A DNA stretch of 64,000 nt from Halegenticoccus soli. GTDB lineage: Archaea > Halobacteriota > Halobacteria > Halobacteriales > Haloferacaceae. The stretch spans positions 248,001 through 312,000 of the forward strand of contig NZ_PEND01000006.1 in assembly GCF_002844195.1 (NCBI RefSeq), read 5' to 3'. Positions 1 through 8,522 of the stretch are shown here, piece after piece. The first letter of the stretch is position 1; each line of letters opens with the position of its first letter. The translations under genes were made by a program, and so were the position numbers. The notes below the pieces were generated by a model. The model had not been told where the DNA came from. It ran no database searches and was given only the letters and a program-made list of their open reading frames with translations.

Positions 1-446
1 TTCTCGTACTCAGCGAGTTTGAACGCCTTGCGCACCGACTCGTTTATGATCTCGGTGTCGTTGAGCTGGGTGTTCCACTTCACGACGGGCTCGAACATGT
101 GGACGACGTCGAGCGCCTGGTGGCTCTCCTTGTGGAGGCGCTCGCGGCCGCCCTGACCCGTGATGGCGACGAGCGGGGACTTGTCGAGGTGAGCGTCCGC
201 GACGCCGGTGATGAGGTTCGTCGCGCCCGGGCCGAGCGTCGCGAGGCAGACGCCCGCCTCGCCGGTCAGTCGGCCGTGGACGTCGGCCATGAACGCCGCT
301 CCCTGCTCGTGCCGCACCGGCACGAACTCGATCGACGAGTCCCGGAGGGCGAACAGCACGTCCTCCAGCTCCTCGCCGGGGACGCCGAACACGTACTCGA
401 CGCCCTCGGCTTCCAGGCACGCGACCAGCAGGTCGGCTCCGTTCAT
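1..446 (-). CDS. Thiamine-diphosphate enzyme, acetolactate synthase large subunit-like (N-terminal part, cut by window edge)
   Basis: The gene starts at 446 on the minus strand and runs off the left edge, so about 148 residues are visible. The N-terminus reads as the pyrimidine-binding domain of a TPP-dependent decarboxylase/synthase: GVPGEELEDVLFAL, then RHEQGAAFMAD with the conserved cofactor-activating Glu near residue 47, then LATLGPGATNL and ITGQ. These motifs are typical of the acetolactate synthase, benzoylformate decarboxylase and oxalyl-CoA decarboxylase group. The ATG overlaps the stop of the upstream aldehyde dehydrogenase by one base (TGATG), so the two genes are probably translationally coupled. 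A catabolic 2-oxoacid enzyme paired with an aldehyde dehydrogenase is plausible, but the substrate cannot be read from this half. Confidence 0.85.
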   Translation of the reverse strand, partial: MNGADLLVACLEAEGVEYVFGVPGEELEDVLFALRDSSIEFVPVRHEQGAAFMADVHGRLTGEAGVCLATLGPGATNLITGVADAHLDKSPLVAITGQGGRERLHKESHQALDVVHMFEPVVKWNTQLNDTEIINESVRKAFKLAEYE

Positions 447-1837
447 CACTCGCCCAGGGAGATGGATCCGACGCCGTGCTGGACCCAGATCGTCTTCCGG
501 TTGACGAACTCCCGGACGCCGGGGCGGCCGAGTTCGCGGCCGTACCCGGACGCCTTGACGCCGCCGAACGGGACCCGCGGATCCGACTTCACCATCTGGT
601 TGACGAACGCCCCGCCGGACTCGAACTTCCGGGCGAACCGCTCGCCCCGTTCGAGGTCCTCGGTCCACACGCTCGCCCCGAGGCCGAACTTCATGTCGTT
701 GGCCAGCTCGATCGCCTCCTCCTCGTCTGCGACCTCGAAGACCGCGGCGACGGGGCCGAACGTCTCCTCCCTCGCCGCGGGGGAGTCGCGCGGAATGTCC
801 GTCAGCACGGTCGGCGGGTAGAACGCCCCCTCGCGGTCGAGCGGCTCGCCGCCCGTGTGGCACTGCGCGCCCGCCTCGACGGTCGCCTCGACCTGCTCGT
901 GGAGGTCCTCCATCAGGTCCGGACGGGCCTGCGGGCCGATGTCCGTGTCCTCGTCGAGCGGGTCGCCGATCTCGTAGGACTCCAGCTCGTTTATGAAGCC
1001 GTCGAGGAACTCCTCGTAGGCGTCCTCGACGACGATGAACCGCTTCGCCGCGATGCAGGACTGCCCGGAGTTCTGCACCCGCGCCCAGGCGGCGCTCTCG
1101 ACCGTCTGCTCCATCGGCGCGTCGTCGAGGACGACGAACGGGTCGCTCCCGCCCAGTTCGAGCACCGTCTTCTTGAGGTTCCTCCCGGCGTTCTGCGCGA
1201 TCGATCGCCCCGCGCCCTCGCTGCCGGTGAGCGTCGCCGCCTTCACCCGGCCGTCGGCGAGGAGGTTCTCGACCTCGCTCGACCCCACGAGCAGCGACTG
1301 GAACGCCCCCTCGGGGAAGTCGGCGTCGCGGAACACCTCCTCGATGGCGAGCGCGCAGCCGGGGACGTTCGACGCGTGCTTGAGCAGGCCGACGTTCCCG
1401 GCGGCGAGGTTCGGCGCGGCGAAGCGGAACACCTGCCAGAACGGGAAGTTCCACGGCATCACCGCGAGCACCGGACCCAGCGGCTCGTAGCTCACGAGCG
1501 TGTGCGCGTTCGGTTCCGATCCGACGACCTCGTCCTGCAGGTGCTCTTCGGCGCGCTCGGCGTAGTACTCGCAGACCCACGCGCACTTTTCCACCTCGGA
1601 GCGCCCCTGCGTGATCGGCTTGCCCATCTCCTCCGCCATCAACTCGGCGTACTGGTCCGTCCGGCCGCGGAGCACGTCCGCCGCCTCGTTCATCAGCGTC
1701 CGCCGATCGGCGAACGACGTTTCCGCCCAGGAGTCGGCCGTCTGGGACGCCCGCCGGAGCGCTTCCTCGATGTCGTCGTCGCTCGGCTCCTCGTACGTAT
1801 CGACGACCTCGCCGGTCGCCGGGTTGATACTCTCCAT
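446..1837 (-). CDS. NAD(P)-dependent aldehyde dehydrogenase (succinate-semialdehyde dehydrogenase-like)
   Basis: A 463-residue soluble dehydrogenase that oxidises an aldehyde to the acid. The ALDH signature is complete: catalytic Asn in PWNFPFW (about residue 130), the general-base Glu in LELGGSDP (about 227) and the nucleophilic Cys in NSGQSCIAAKR (about 261). I chose the ATG at 1837 (MESINPATGEV), because that is where family homology begins; an upstream in-frame extension of 32 residues is basic and unlike the family. Length matches the short succinate-semialdehyde or glycolaldehyde-type group, but substrate specificity is inferred only from overall resemblance. It is followed with a one-base overlap by a TPP-dependent enzyme, which suggests one operon handling a 2-oxoacid-derived aldehyde. 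Confidence 0.9.
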   Translation of the reverse strand: MESINPATGEVVDTYEEPSDDDIEEALRRASQTADSWAETSFADRRTLMNEAADVLRGRTDQYAELMAEEMGKPITQGRSEVEKCAWVCEYYAERAEEHLQDEVVGSEPNAHTLVSYEPLGPVLAVMPWNFPFWQVFRFAAPNLAAGNVGLLKHASNVPGCALAIEEVFRDADFPEGAFQSLLVGSSEVENLLADGRVKAATLTGSEGAGRSIAQNAGRNLKKTVLELGGSDPFVVLDDAPMEQTVESAAWARVQNSGQSCIAAKRFIVVEDAYEEFLDGFINELESYEIGDPLDEDTDIGPQARPDLMEDLHEQVEATVEAGAQCHTGGEPLDREGAFYPPTVLTDIPRDSPAAREETFGPVAAVFEVADEEEAIELANDMKFGLGASVWTEDLERGERFARKFESGGAFVNQMVKSDPRVPFGGVKASGYGRELGRPGVREFVNRKTIWVQHGVGSISLGE

Positions 1838-1991
1838 GGTGTGTTTTGACACTCGCCAGCCGTATAGGCGTTCGTGCCGCCGGGCTGATATCCGGCGCGA
1901 CGCGGACGGAAACGCGGTGGCGCGGGCGAACATTCGACGCCGCGCTGGTGGACGCTCGGCGACGCTGCGCGGGTAGACGCCCGGCGACGGC

Positions 1992-2041
1992 GGAGAAGAG
2001 GAGGAGGAGGAGGAGAAGAGGAGGAGAAGAGGGAGGGAAAG
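1992..2041. repeat. Purine-rich GAG/GAAGAG microsatellite
   Basis: A run of about 50 purines built from GAG and GAAGAG units lies in the 234-base spacer between the start of the aldehyde dehydrogenase gene and the end of the M50 protease gene. Only one strand is purine, so triplex formation or slippage is possible. No gene was found in this spacer. Confidence 0.8.
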
Positions 2042-2071
2042 GAGATCGGTGGCCGGTCGAACCGGCCCCGC

Positions 2072-2707
2072 TCAGAGGACGTTAGATCCGAACAGCACGA
2101 CGAAGGCGACCGCCGCGACCGGGAAGAACACGAGCGTCCAGACGACTTTGCTCCACCCGATCACGGTCCGCCCGTCGAGCGGCCCGAACGGGATCATGTT
2201 GAACGCCGCGAGGAGGAGGTTGATGAGGATCCCGTAGAGGCCGATCTGCACGAGGAAATCCGATCCGAGCGCCGACCCCGCGACGGCTATCGGCAGGCTC
2301 ACGACCGCCAGGATCACGTTCGTCACGGGTCCGGCGAGGGCGATGAGCCCGTGCTGGCGCTCCGTCAGCATCCCGCGGTGGTGGACGGCCCCGGGCGCGG
2401 CGAACAGGAACCCGATCAGGGCGCTCATCACCGCGAGAAAGAGCATCCCGTAGTCCGCGCGGAACTCCGCGACCTGCCCGAAGTGAATGGCGACGACCTT
2501 GTGGGCGAGTTCGTGCAGCAGGAACGCGACGCCGGCCGTGAGGAGGCTGACGACGACGAGCGTGACGCCCTCTCCCCGCTGTACCGCGCCGAGGAAGCGG
2601 TCGCCGCCGCCGGCGAAGAAGATGGCGAACGCCACTCCGAGGACGAGCCAGGCGACGGCGAGGTCGCGCGTCTCCGTCGCGCTGAAGCGGAGTCGACCGA
2701 CGCTCAC
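2072..2707 (-). CDS. M50 family (site-2 protease type) membrane metalloprotease
   Basis: A 211-residue polytopic membrane protein with several hydrophobic segments. The zinc-binding HExxH motif is HELAH at residues 65-69 within a transmembrane helix, and the distal Asp ligand is in PFGPLDG (D178), the standard M50 arrangement. A second hydrophilic loop around RGMLTERQHG followed by ALAGPVTN also fits the haloarchaeal S2P-like group. The GTG start at 2707 overlaps the stop of the upstream TraB gene by four bases (GTGA), so translation is probably coupled. The family cleaves membrane-embedded substrates; the substrate here is unknown. Confidence 0.88.
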   Translation of the reverse strand: MSVGRLRFSATETRDLAVAWLVLGVAFAIFFAGGGDRFLGAVQRGEGVTLVVVSLLTAGVAFLLHELAHKVVAIHFGQVAEFRADYGMLFLAVMSALIGFLFAAPGAVHHRGMLTERQHGLIALAGPVTNVILAVVSLPIAVAGSALGSDFLVQIGLYGILINLLLAAFNMIPFGPLDGRTVIGWSKVVWTLVFFPVAAVAFVVLFGSNVL

Positions 2708-4380
2708 GTCACGGCCCTCCAGATCGTGTCGGCGCTCCGACTCGCCCCTTCGATCATCAATCTGGTGACTCCCTCGACGCCGCCCAGTTCGGCCCCGAAC
2801 AGCGGCAGGACGTACGCCGCGAACAGCACGCTGGCGATGATGCTCCCGACGTTCGTCATCGCGACGACCATGATCAGTCGGAACAGCGGCACGTCGAACA
2901 TCTCCGAGACGAGCTGTTTTATGGGTTTCTCCTCGTCCGACAGGAGGCGATTCAGCGTCGCGACGTCGCCGACGTTCACCCGCGTGTGGCGCAGCTCCAT
3001 GTAGCCGGTGAACCACCCCGGGGCCAAAAGCGGGTTCACCGAGGTCATCCACGCCACGCCGCCGCCGACCGCCGCCGAGGTCCACCGCGCCCCGGCGAGC
3101 TTCGCCAGGCCGGCGGCGAACACGCCGTTGACGAGGAACCACGCGCCGAACAGCTGCAGGAGGAACGCGTCCCGGACCCCCGCCATCGCCAGGAGGACGA
3201 AGAAGGCGACGAAGCCGACGGAGATGAGGACGCCGAGGATCTCGAACCAGGGGATCCCGCGCTTCTTCGCGGTCCCGACGAGCGACTCCATCGGCGGGAG
3301 GCTCCCGGGGTTCGCGAGGTAGCGCTCGATCCCCTCGCGGTGGCCAGCGCCGACGACCGCGACCACGTCGGCCCCCTGCGCCCGGAGCGCGACGAGCTGG
3401 TGGGCGATGTACGCGTCGCGCTCGTCGATGAGCGCCTCCGCCCCGCCGGGGCTGAACTGCCGGAACTCCTCCATCATCACGGTCACCACGTCCGTGTCCG
3501 TGAGCTCCGAGAGGTCGAGTTCCTCGACGTCCTCGACCTCGCCGACGCCGGTCACGCCGAAGGCGGCGGCCGCGACGACGCCGACGACGAGTCCGGCGGC
3601 GATCCCGAGGGCCATGCTCCCGACCGCGGCGCTCGCGAAGCCGCCGAGGTACGCCGACACGATCCCGTTCGCCAGCCCCAGCCCGAGGCCGCCGACGAGG
3701 CCGACCGCGACGCCGCCGCCGACGGCGACGAGCAGCCGCTCCTCGCCGTCGAGGAACGGGCCGGAGACGACGTGCAGGATGGTCCCCGCGACGACCCCGA
3801 GGAGGACGCCGCCGGTGGCGCGCGTCAGGAGCGCGTCGGTGACCCCGAAGGCACCGCCGAACAGGCCGATCAGCGGACCGAGGAACAGCCCGACGAACAG
3901 CCCGAGCGCGATCCCGACGACGCGGCTGTCGGTGACCCCGAAGGCGAGCCCGCCGACCATCCGGAGCTTCTCCGCGAGACCCATCCGCGCCCAGAACCGC
4001 TGGATGGTGGTCTGGATGTCGCGGTCGACGAGCGCCACGTCGATGCCGAGCTCCTCGGCGGTTTCGACCGCGGCGAGCATGTCCGCGCCGGGGCGGACGT
4101 CGAACTTCTCGCCCAGCTGCGCCTGCACGTACGAGAGCATCCAGTAGGCGATGAACTGGAAGACGGTGTTCCCCCGGAGCAGGTCGCTCGCGTCGAGATC
4201 GTCCGGCGTCTCGCCCTGTAGCTGGCGGTACCGCCCCTCGTCGAGTTCGACGGCGACGACGTCGGGACGCTCGGCCTCGATGGCCTCCTCGACCTCGCGG
4301 ACGCTGTCCGCGGAGACGTGCGCCGTCCCGACGACCCGCACGCTCCCCTCCGCAGGGGCCGACTCCGCTGTGTCACTCAT
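2704..4380 (-). CDS. TraB/PrgY family membrane protein
   Basis: A 558-residue protein with a soluble N-terminal TraB domain and a membrane-embedded C-terminal half. The N-terminus shows the family hallmark GTAHVS at residues 18-23, followed by VVAVELDEGRY and, later, VVAVVGAGHREGI near the end of the domain. A glycine-rich central region with several predicted helices (around FVGLFLGPLIGLFGG) interrupts the domain, and further helices follow. TraB relatives include pheromone-shutdown PrgY and the metalloprotease TIKI, whose active site uses the GxxH motif, so hydrolytic activity is plausible but unproven. The overlapping downstream M50 protease suggests a shared role in membrane peptide turnover. 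Confidence 0.88.
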   Translation of the reverse strand: MSDTAESAPAEGSVRVVGTAHVSADSVREVEEAIEAERPDVVAVELDEGRYRQLQGETPDDLDASDLLRGNTVFQFIAYWMLSYVQAQLGEKFDVRPGADMLAAVETAEELGIDVALVDRDIQTTIQRFWARMGLAEKLRMVGGLAFGVTDSRVVGIALGLFVGLFLGPLIGLFGGAFGVTDALLTRATGGVLLGVVAGTILHVVSGPFLDGEERLLVAVGGGVAVGLVGGLGLGLANGIVSAYLGGFASAAVGSMALGIAAGLVVGVVAAAAFGVTGVGEVEDVEELDLSELTDTDVVTVMMEEFRQFSPGGAEALIDERDAYIAHQLVALRAQGADVVAVVGAGHREGIERYLANPGSLPPMESLVGTAKKRGIPWFEILGVLISVGFVAFFVLLAMAGVRDAFLLQLFGAWFLVNGVFAAGLAKLAGARWTSAAVGGGVAWMTSVNPLLAPGWFTGYMELRHTRVNVGDVATLNRLLSDEEKPIKQLVSEMFDVPLFRLIMVVAMTNVGSIIASVLFAAYVLPLFGAELGGVEGVTRLMIEGASRSADTIWRAVT

Positions 4381-4557
4381 TATCCCCGCTACAGGCCCAC
4401 CGGTTTTACCAGTGTCGGAGTATGCGACTCTCGGCGTCCGGAACGCGCGGACACGTTCGCCGCGTCCGCGTCCGGCACCTCCCGCGGCGCGAGAGACCTC
4501 CCCGGCGTCGGCGCGAGCGACGCCCACCCTTTTGGTCCCCGGGCGTGATCCCCCGTC

Positions 4558-5901
4558 ATGATCCGAAACGCGGACGAACTCGGCGGAGGCGACGCCCGCG
4601 AGACGGCGCTCGCCTGCGTCGAGGCGGGCATCGAAGCCGCGACCCCGGAGCGCGTGATCGCCGAGCGCCTCTCGCTCGACGGCGACGCGCTCTCCGTGGC
4701 CGGTGCGTCCTACGACCTGGCCGGCTTCGACCGGATCGTCGTGGTCGGCGGCGGGAAGGCGGCCGGCGGCGTCGCGCGGGGGCTCGAATCGCTCCTCGGC
4801 GACCGCGTCGACGGCGGCGCGGTCGTCGCGTCCGACCCGGCGGAGACGGACCGAATCGCCGTAATCGTCGGCGACCACCCCGTCCCGAGCGAGCGGAGCG
4901 TCGAGGGCGCGCGTCGGGTGCTCGACATCGCGGCCGGGGCGGACGAGCGGACGCTCGTGCTCGCGGTCGTCACCGGCGGCGCGAGCGCGCTGCTCGCCGC
5001 GCCCGCCGAGGGAGTCTCCCTTGCGGACCTCCGGACGACGACCGACGCGCTGCTCGACAGCGGCGCCGACATTCACGCGATAAACGCGGTCAGAAAGCAC
5101 CTCTCCGCGATCAAGGGCGGGCAGCTCGCGCGGGTCGCAGCCCCGGCGACGGTCGTCGGTCTCGTCCTGAGCGACGTGGTCGGAAACGACCTGAGCGCGA
5201 TCGCGAGCGGCCCGACCGCCCCCGACGACTCGACGTACGCGGACGCCCTCGACGTGCTCGACCGCCGCGGGATCGACGCGCCCGACGCCGTCCGCGAGCG
5301 CCTGTCGCGCGGCGCGGCGGGCGAGCTCGACGAGACGCCGAGAGCCGGCGACCCGGCGTTCGACCGGGTGCGAAACCACGTCCTCGCGGACGGGTTCACC
5401 GCGCTCGCCGCGGCGCGCCGGGTGGCGCGCGAACGCGGGTACGGGACCTGCGTCCTCTCCTCGCGGGTCCGCGGCGAGGCCCGCGAGGCGGCGAAGACGC
5501 ACGCCGCGGTCGGCGAGGAGGCGCTCGCCACCGGAAACCCGGTGTCCGCTCCGGCGGTCGTCCTCGCGGGCGGAGAGACGACTGTCACGGTCCGCGGGGA
5601 CGGCGAGGGCGGCCCGAACCAGGAGTTCGCCCTGTCGGCGGCGCTCGAACTCGCGGCGTCGCTCCGCGGGGCGGACGGGGACGCGGCGCTCGCCAGCGTC
5701 GACACCGACGGGCGGGACGGCAGCACCGACGCCGCCGGCGCGCTCGTCGACGTCGACACCGTCGCTGACGCCGGGGAGGCCCGCGGCGCGCTGGCCGACA
5801 ACGACGCGTACGCGTACCTCGCCGACCGCGGCGCGCTGATCCGGACCGGACCCACGGGGACGAACGTCAACGACCTCCGCGTCCTGGTCGTCGACGCGTG
5901 A
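4558..5901 (+). CDS. Glycerate 2-kinase (MOFRL family)
   Basis: A 447-residue cytosolic kinase expected to phosphorylate D-glycerate to 2-phosphoglycerate with ATP, feeding lower glycolysis. The N-terminal GCK domain carries VVVGGGKAAGG with the conserved Lys near residue 67, VTGGASALL, and NAVRKHLSAIKGG. The C-terminal MOFRL domain is clear in GGETTVTVRG, GGPNQEFAL, DTDGRDGSTDAAG and TGPTGTNVNDL. The length is normal for the family. The gene diverges from traB across a 177-base spacer. Archaeal members support non-phosphorylated or semi-phosphorylated Entner-Doudoroff pathways or glycerate use; which applies here is not visible. Confidence 0.92.
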   Translation: MIRNADELGGGDARETALACVEAGIEAATPERVIAERLSLDGDALSVAGASYDLAGFDRIVVVGGGKAAGGVARGLESLLGDRVDGGAVVASDPAETDRIAVIVGDHPVPSERSVEGARRVLDIAAGADERTLVLAVVTGGASALLAAPAEGVSLADLRTTTDALLDSGADIHAINAVRKHLSAIKGGQLARVAAPATVVGLVLSDVVGNDLSAIASGPTAPDDSTYADALDVLDRRGIDAPDAVRERLSRGAAGELDETPRAGDPAFDRVRNHVLADGFTALAAARRVARERGYGTCVLSSRVRGEAREAAKTHAAVGEEALATGNPVSAPAVVLAGGETTVTVRGDGEGGPNQEFALSAALELAASLRGADGDAALASVDTDGRDGSTDAAGALVDVDTVADAGEARGALADNDAYAYLADRGALIRTGPTGTNVNDLRVLVVDA

Positions 5902-5974
5902 GCCGTCCGAACCGACGGAAGTGTGATCCGCACGAACCAATAGCTTTGTCTCAGTCCGCCGTCTACGGCGCGTC

Positions 5975-6616
5975 ATGGCGAGACTCCTGCCCTCCGCCTC
6001 CGACGCCCCCGCGGTCGAGGACGCCGAGCCGCGGGTCATCGGCGTCGACAGCGCGGACGCCGACGACCTCCTGTCGGCGCTCTCCTCGGGTACCGCCCGG
6101 CGGTTGCTCTCCGAACTCCACGAGGAGCCCGACACCCCCTCGGGGCTCGCCGGCCGGCTCGACACCACGCTCCAGAACGTCCAGTACCACCTCGGAAAAC
6201 TGTCGGACGCCGACCTCGTCGAGGTCGTCGACACCGTCTACTCCGAGAAGGGCCGCGAGATGAAGGTGTACGCCCCCGCCGATCGCCCCCTCGTCGTCTT
6301 CGCCGGCCGCGAGGAGGACGGAGCGGGGCTGAAAGCGGCGCTGAAACGGCTGCTCGGCGGCTTCGGGCTCCTGGGCTTCCTGAGTCTCGTCGTGCAGTAC
6401 CTGCTGACGGACGGGCCGTGGCTGGGCACGGCGCAGATGGCCGGAAGCGACGGCGGCGCCGGGGCGGGCGGGGTTCGGGCGACCGCCGAATCCGCCGACG
6501 CGGCCGCGACCGCCGCCGGTCTCCCGCCGGGGCTCCTGTTCTTCCTCGGCGGCGCGGCGGTTCTCGTCGTCTGGTTCGCGGTCAGGTACGCGAACCGGGA
6601 AGTCAGATCCGGATAA
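5975..6616 (+). CDS. Winged-helix (ArsR-like) regulator with C-terminal membrane anchor
   Basis: A 213-residue protein. Residues about 27-85 form a winged helix: DLLSALSSGTARRLLSEL, then TPSGLAGRL, then LQNVQYHLGKLSDADLV, an ArsR/HTH_20 pattern, with a wing ending in GREMKVYAPA. The C-terminal part has a hydrophobic segment around LGGFGLLGFLSLVVQYLL, an Ala/Gly-rich linker, and a second hydrophobic segment (LFFLGGAAVLVVWFAV) near the end. This suggests a membrane-tethered transcription regulator, a design common in haloarchaea. The ATG at 5975 leaves an almost leaderless transcript. The target genes are unknown. Confidence 0.85.
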   Translation: MARLLPSASDAPAVEDAEPRVIGVDSADADDLLSALSSGTARRLLSELHEEPDTPSGLAGRLDTTLQNVQYHLGKLSDADLVEVVDTVYSEKGREMKVYAPADRPLVVFAGREEDGAGLKAALKRLLGGFGLLGFLSLVVQYLLTDGPWLGTAQMAGSDGGAGAGGVRATAESADAAATAAGLPPGLLFFLGGAAVLVVWFAVRYANREVRSG

Positions 6617-6676
6617 GTGTCGTTTCGCCCCGGCATTGTTTCCTCCACGCCGTCGCCGTTCGTATTCCGGGGGTAG

Positions 6677-6685
6677 CTATTCATA
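6677..6685 (+). promoter_or_regulatory. TATA-like box for the DUF151 gene
   Basis: CTATTCATA lies about 23 bases before the ATG at 6708, the spacing expected of a leaderless haloarchaeal promoter. Confidence 0.5.
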
Positions 6686-6707
6686 CCTCCGACGCCAACT
6701 TCTGCCC

Positions 6708-7196
6708 ATGGATCACACTGCCGAAGTAGAGGGGATCGCCGTGGGCGTCGGCCCGGACGGCGCGAACGTTCCGGCAGTGGTGCTTTCGGCGCGCGGCGAG
6801 TACCTCCCGATCTTCGTCACGACCGACCAGGCGCAGGCGATACAACTCGGGCTCACCGGCGAGCCGTTCGAGCGACCACTGACACACGACCTGCTCGTCG
6901 ACATCGTCACCGAGTTCGGCGGGGCCGTCGACGGCGTCCGCATCGACGACCTCTCGGACGGGACGTTCTACGCGAAGCTCGACGCCGAGCGCTACGAGGA
7001 CGGTCGGCCGCAGAAGTACGTCTTCGACGCCCGCCCCAGCGACGCCATCGCCGTCGCGGTCCGCGCGGACTGCCGCATCACCGTCTCCGACGAGGTGCTC
7101 GACGCCGCCGGCCGGCCGCCGTCGGCGGTCGACCTCGTCTCCGAGGACCGGCGGGAGCGGAACCCCTTCGGCGAGATCGACGAGGACGAACCGTAG
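6708..7196 (+). CDS. Bifunctional nuclease domain (DUF151) protein
   Basis: A 162-residue protein of the DUF151/BFN family. Family features are VVLSARGEYLPIFV, followed by the QAQAIQLGL segment, the central region TFYAKL, and the signature FDARPSDAIAVAVRADCRI near residue 110, then SDEVLDAAG. Plant members show DNase and RNase activity in vitro, which gives the family its name; the role in archaea is not established. The ATG at 6708 was chosen because the family starts at this point; in-frame sequence upstream contains no matching residues and a TATA-like box lies there. The C-terminus is Asp/Glu rich, as usual for haloarchaea. Confidence 0.88.
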   Translation: MDHTAEVEGIAVGVGPDGANVPAVVLSARGEYLPIFVTTDQAQAIQLGLTGEPFERPLTHDLLVDIVTEFGGAVDGVRIDDLSDGTFYAKLDAERYEDGRPQKYVFDARPSDAIAVAVRADCRITVSDEVLDAAGRPPSAVDLVSEDRRERNPFGEIDEDEP

Positions 7197-7285
7197 CGCG
7201 GTTTCCCGCCCGCCGCCGAACCACCGGTGGCCGGGGCCGAGTCGAATCGACTGGCTTCTTGACGGGCCGGGTCCAACCCGCGCCC

Positions 7286-7774
7286 ATGTCGGACACCCGG
7301 ACCGCGACGCTCGCGGAATCGTACACCGAGATGACGGAGCTCCTGCTCCCGAACGACACTAACAACCTCGGACGGGCGCTCGGGGGGGCCGTGCTACACT
7401 GGATGGACATCTGCGGCGCGATCGCCGCGATGCGCTTTTCCAACCGCCAGTGCGTGACCGCCTCGATGGACCACGTCGACTTCATCAGCCCGATCGACCT
7501 GGGCGAGGTGGCGGTCATCGAGGGGTACGTGTTCAACACCGGCCGGACGAGCGTCGACGCGAAGGTCGACGTGCGCGCGGAGAACCCCAAGACCGACGAG
7601 GAGCGCGAGACGACGACCTCCTACTTCACGTTCGTCGCGCTCGACGACGACGGGCGGCCGACGCCGGTTCCGGACCTGGAGTGCCCGACGGAGGAGGAAC
7701 GGGCGCTCCGACGGGCGGCGGTGGAGGGCCGCAAGGCGCAACTGGAGGCGGTCGTCGAGCGGATGGGCGAGTAG
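7286..7774 (+). CDS. Acyl-CoA thioesterase (hotdog fold, YciA/BFIT type)
   Basis: A 162-residue hotdog-fold thioesterase that hydrolyses acyl-CoA to free acid and CoA. The typical motifs are LLLPNDTNNLGRALGGAVLHWMD, with the catalytic-region Asn and Asp, then VTASMDHVDFISPIDLGEV, then EGYVFNTGRTSVDAKVDV. The C-terminus is a charged helix (RALRRAAVEGRK). The start at 7286 (MSDTRTATLAESYTEM) matches the family; an upstream in-frame Met would add nine unrelated residues. The chain-length preference cannot be told from sequence. The neighbouring genes are unrelated, so it is likely monocistronic. Confidence 0.9.
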   Translation: MSDTRTATLAESYTEMTELLLPNDTNNLGRALGGAVLHWMDICGAIAAMRFSNRQCVTASMDHVDFISPIDLGEVAVIEGYVFNTGRTSVDAKVDVRAENPKTDEERETTTSYFTFVALDDDGRPTPVPDLECPTEEERALRRAAVEGRKAQLEAVVERMGE

Positions 7775-7786
7775 CTCCCCGAGGTA

Positions 7787-7794
7787 GATTTATC
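7787..7794 (+). promoter_or_regulatory. TATA-like box for the SHOCT membrane protein gene
   Basis: GATTTATC sits 24 bases before the ATG at 7819, the usual leaderless haloarchaeal promoter spacing. Confidence 0.5.
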
Positions 7795-7818
7795 TCCGGA
7801 TCGGCGCATTGTACCGGT

Positions 7819-8253
7819 ATGACGTCGGTTTCTCGCGGCACCCCGGACGGCCCGATCGCCCTCGTTCTCCTCGTCGGACTCGTCGCCCTCGGCGTCACGG
7901 GCCTCGCGACGAACGCGGGACTCTTCTTCCTTCTCGCGTACGTGTTCCTGTGGTCCGCCTCGCTCCTGTTCCTCGCGGATCCCGAGCGGTTCGTCGAGCG
8001 GGTCGAGTCGTGGCTCGAACTGGAGTTCTCGGACGGCGGATCGGACCGGGCCGACGGCCCGGCGAACCGGACCGACCCGGAGCCTGATCCCCTTCTCACC
8101 CTCCGCGAGCGGTACGCGGCGGGCGAGGTGGACGACGACGAGTTCGAGCGGTTGCTCGGCGCGCTGCTCTCGACGGAGACGCTCGCCGACGCCCGTCGGT
8201 ACGCGACCCGCGGCCGCGCGCGGCCGGCGACCGAACCGGCGATCGACAAGTAA
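7819..8253 (+). CDS. Two-helix membrane protein with SHOCT domain
   Basis: A 144-residue protein. The N-terminal half has two adjacent hydrophobic helices (about residues 13-48: IALVLLVGLVALGVTG and FFLLAYVFLWSASLLFL). An acidic linker follows, then a SHOCT-type C-terminal module, DPLLTLRERYAAGEVDDDEFERLLGAL (written here as its span, about residues 93-120). SHOCT modules are short oligomerisation or adaptor segments found at protein ends, common in haloarchaeal membrane proteins. A TATA-like box lies at the correct distance for a leaderless transcript. The function is unknown. Confidence 0.82.
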   Translation: MTSVSRGTPDGPIALVLLVGLVALGVTGLATNAGLFFLLAYVFLWSASLLFLADPERFVERVESWLELEFSDGGSDRADGPANRTDPEPDPLLTLRERYAAGEVDDDEFERLLGALLSTETLADARRYATRGRARPATEPAIDK

Positions 8254-8522
8254 GCGGCGAGTGGACGGCCGGGTGCCCGAGTACCCGAGTGACCACGTGG
8301 CCGAGTGACTGCGGTCCCCCGACCGTCGTCACCGCGGGCCGGCGGGCGCGCGGTAGATCCTAGTCGCCCAGCTTGTTCCCCCGCGCGGTCGAGAACCGGC
8401 GACGCCGCGACCTCCCCGTCGGCGGACGAGTCGGACGGCAGTTGGAACAAAGGGGATCCTCCCCGATCGAGACGCGGTCCGGACGCCGACGCTTTTTGTC
8501 GTCTCGCGCCCTCCGATGCGGT

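Noticed and set aside
8278-8309. CCGAGTGAC direct repeats as a CRISPR-like array
   Set aside because: Only two or three short imperfect units with no regular spacers and no cas genes in the window.
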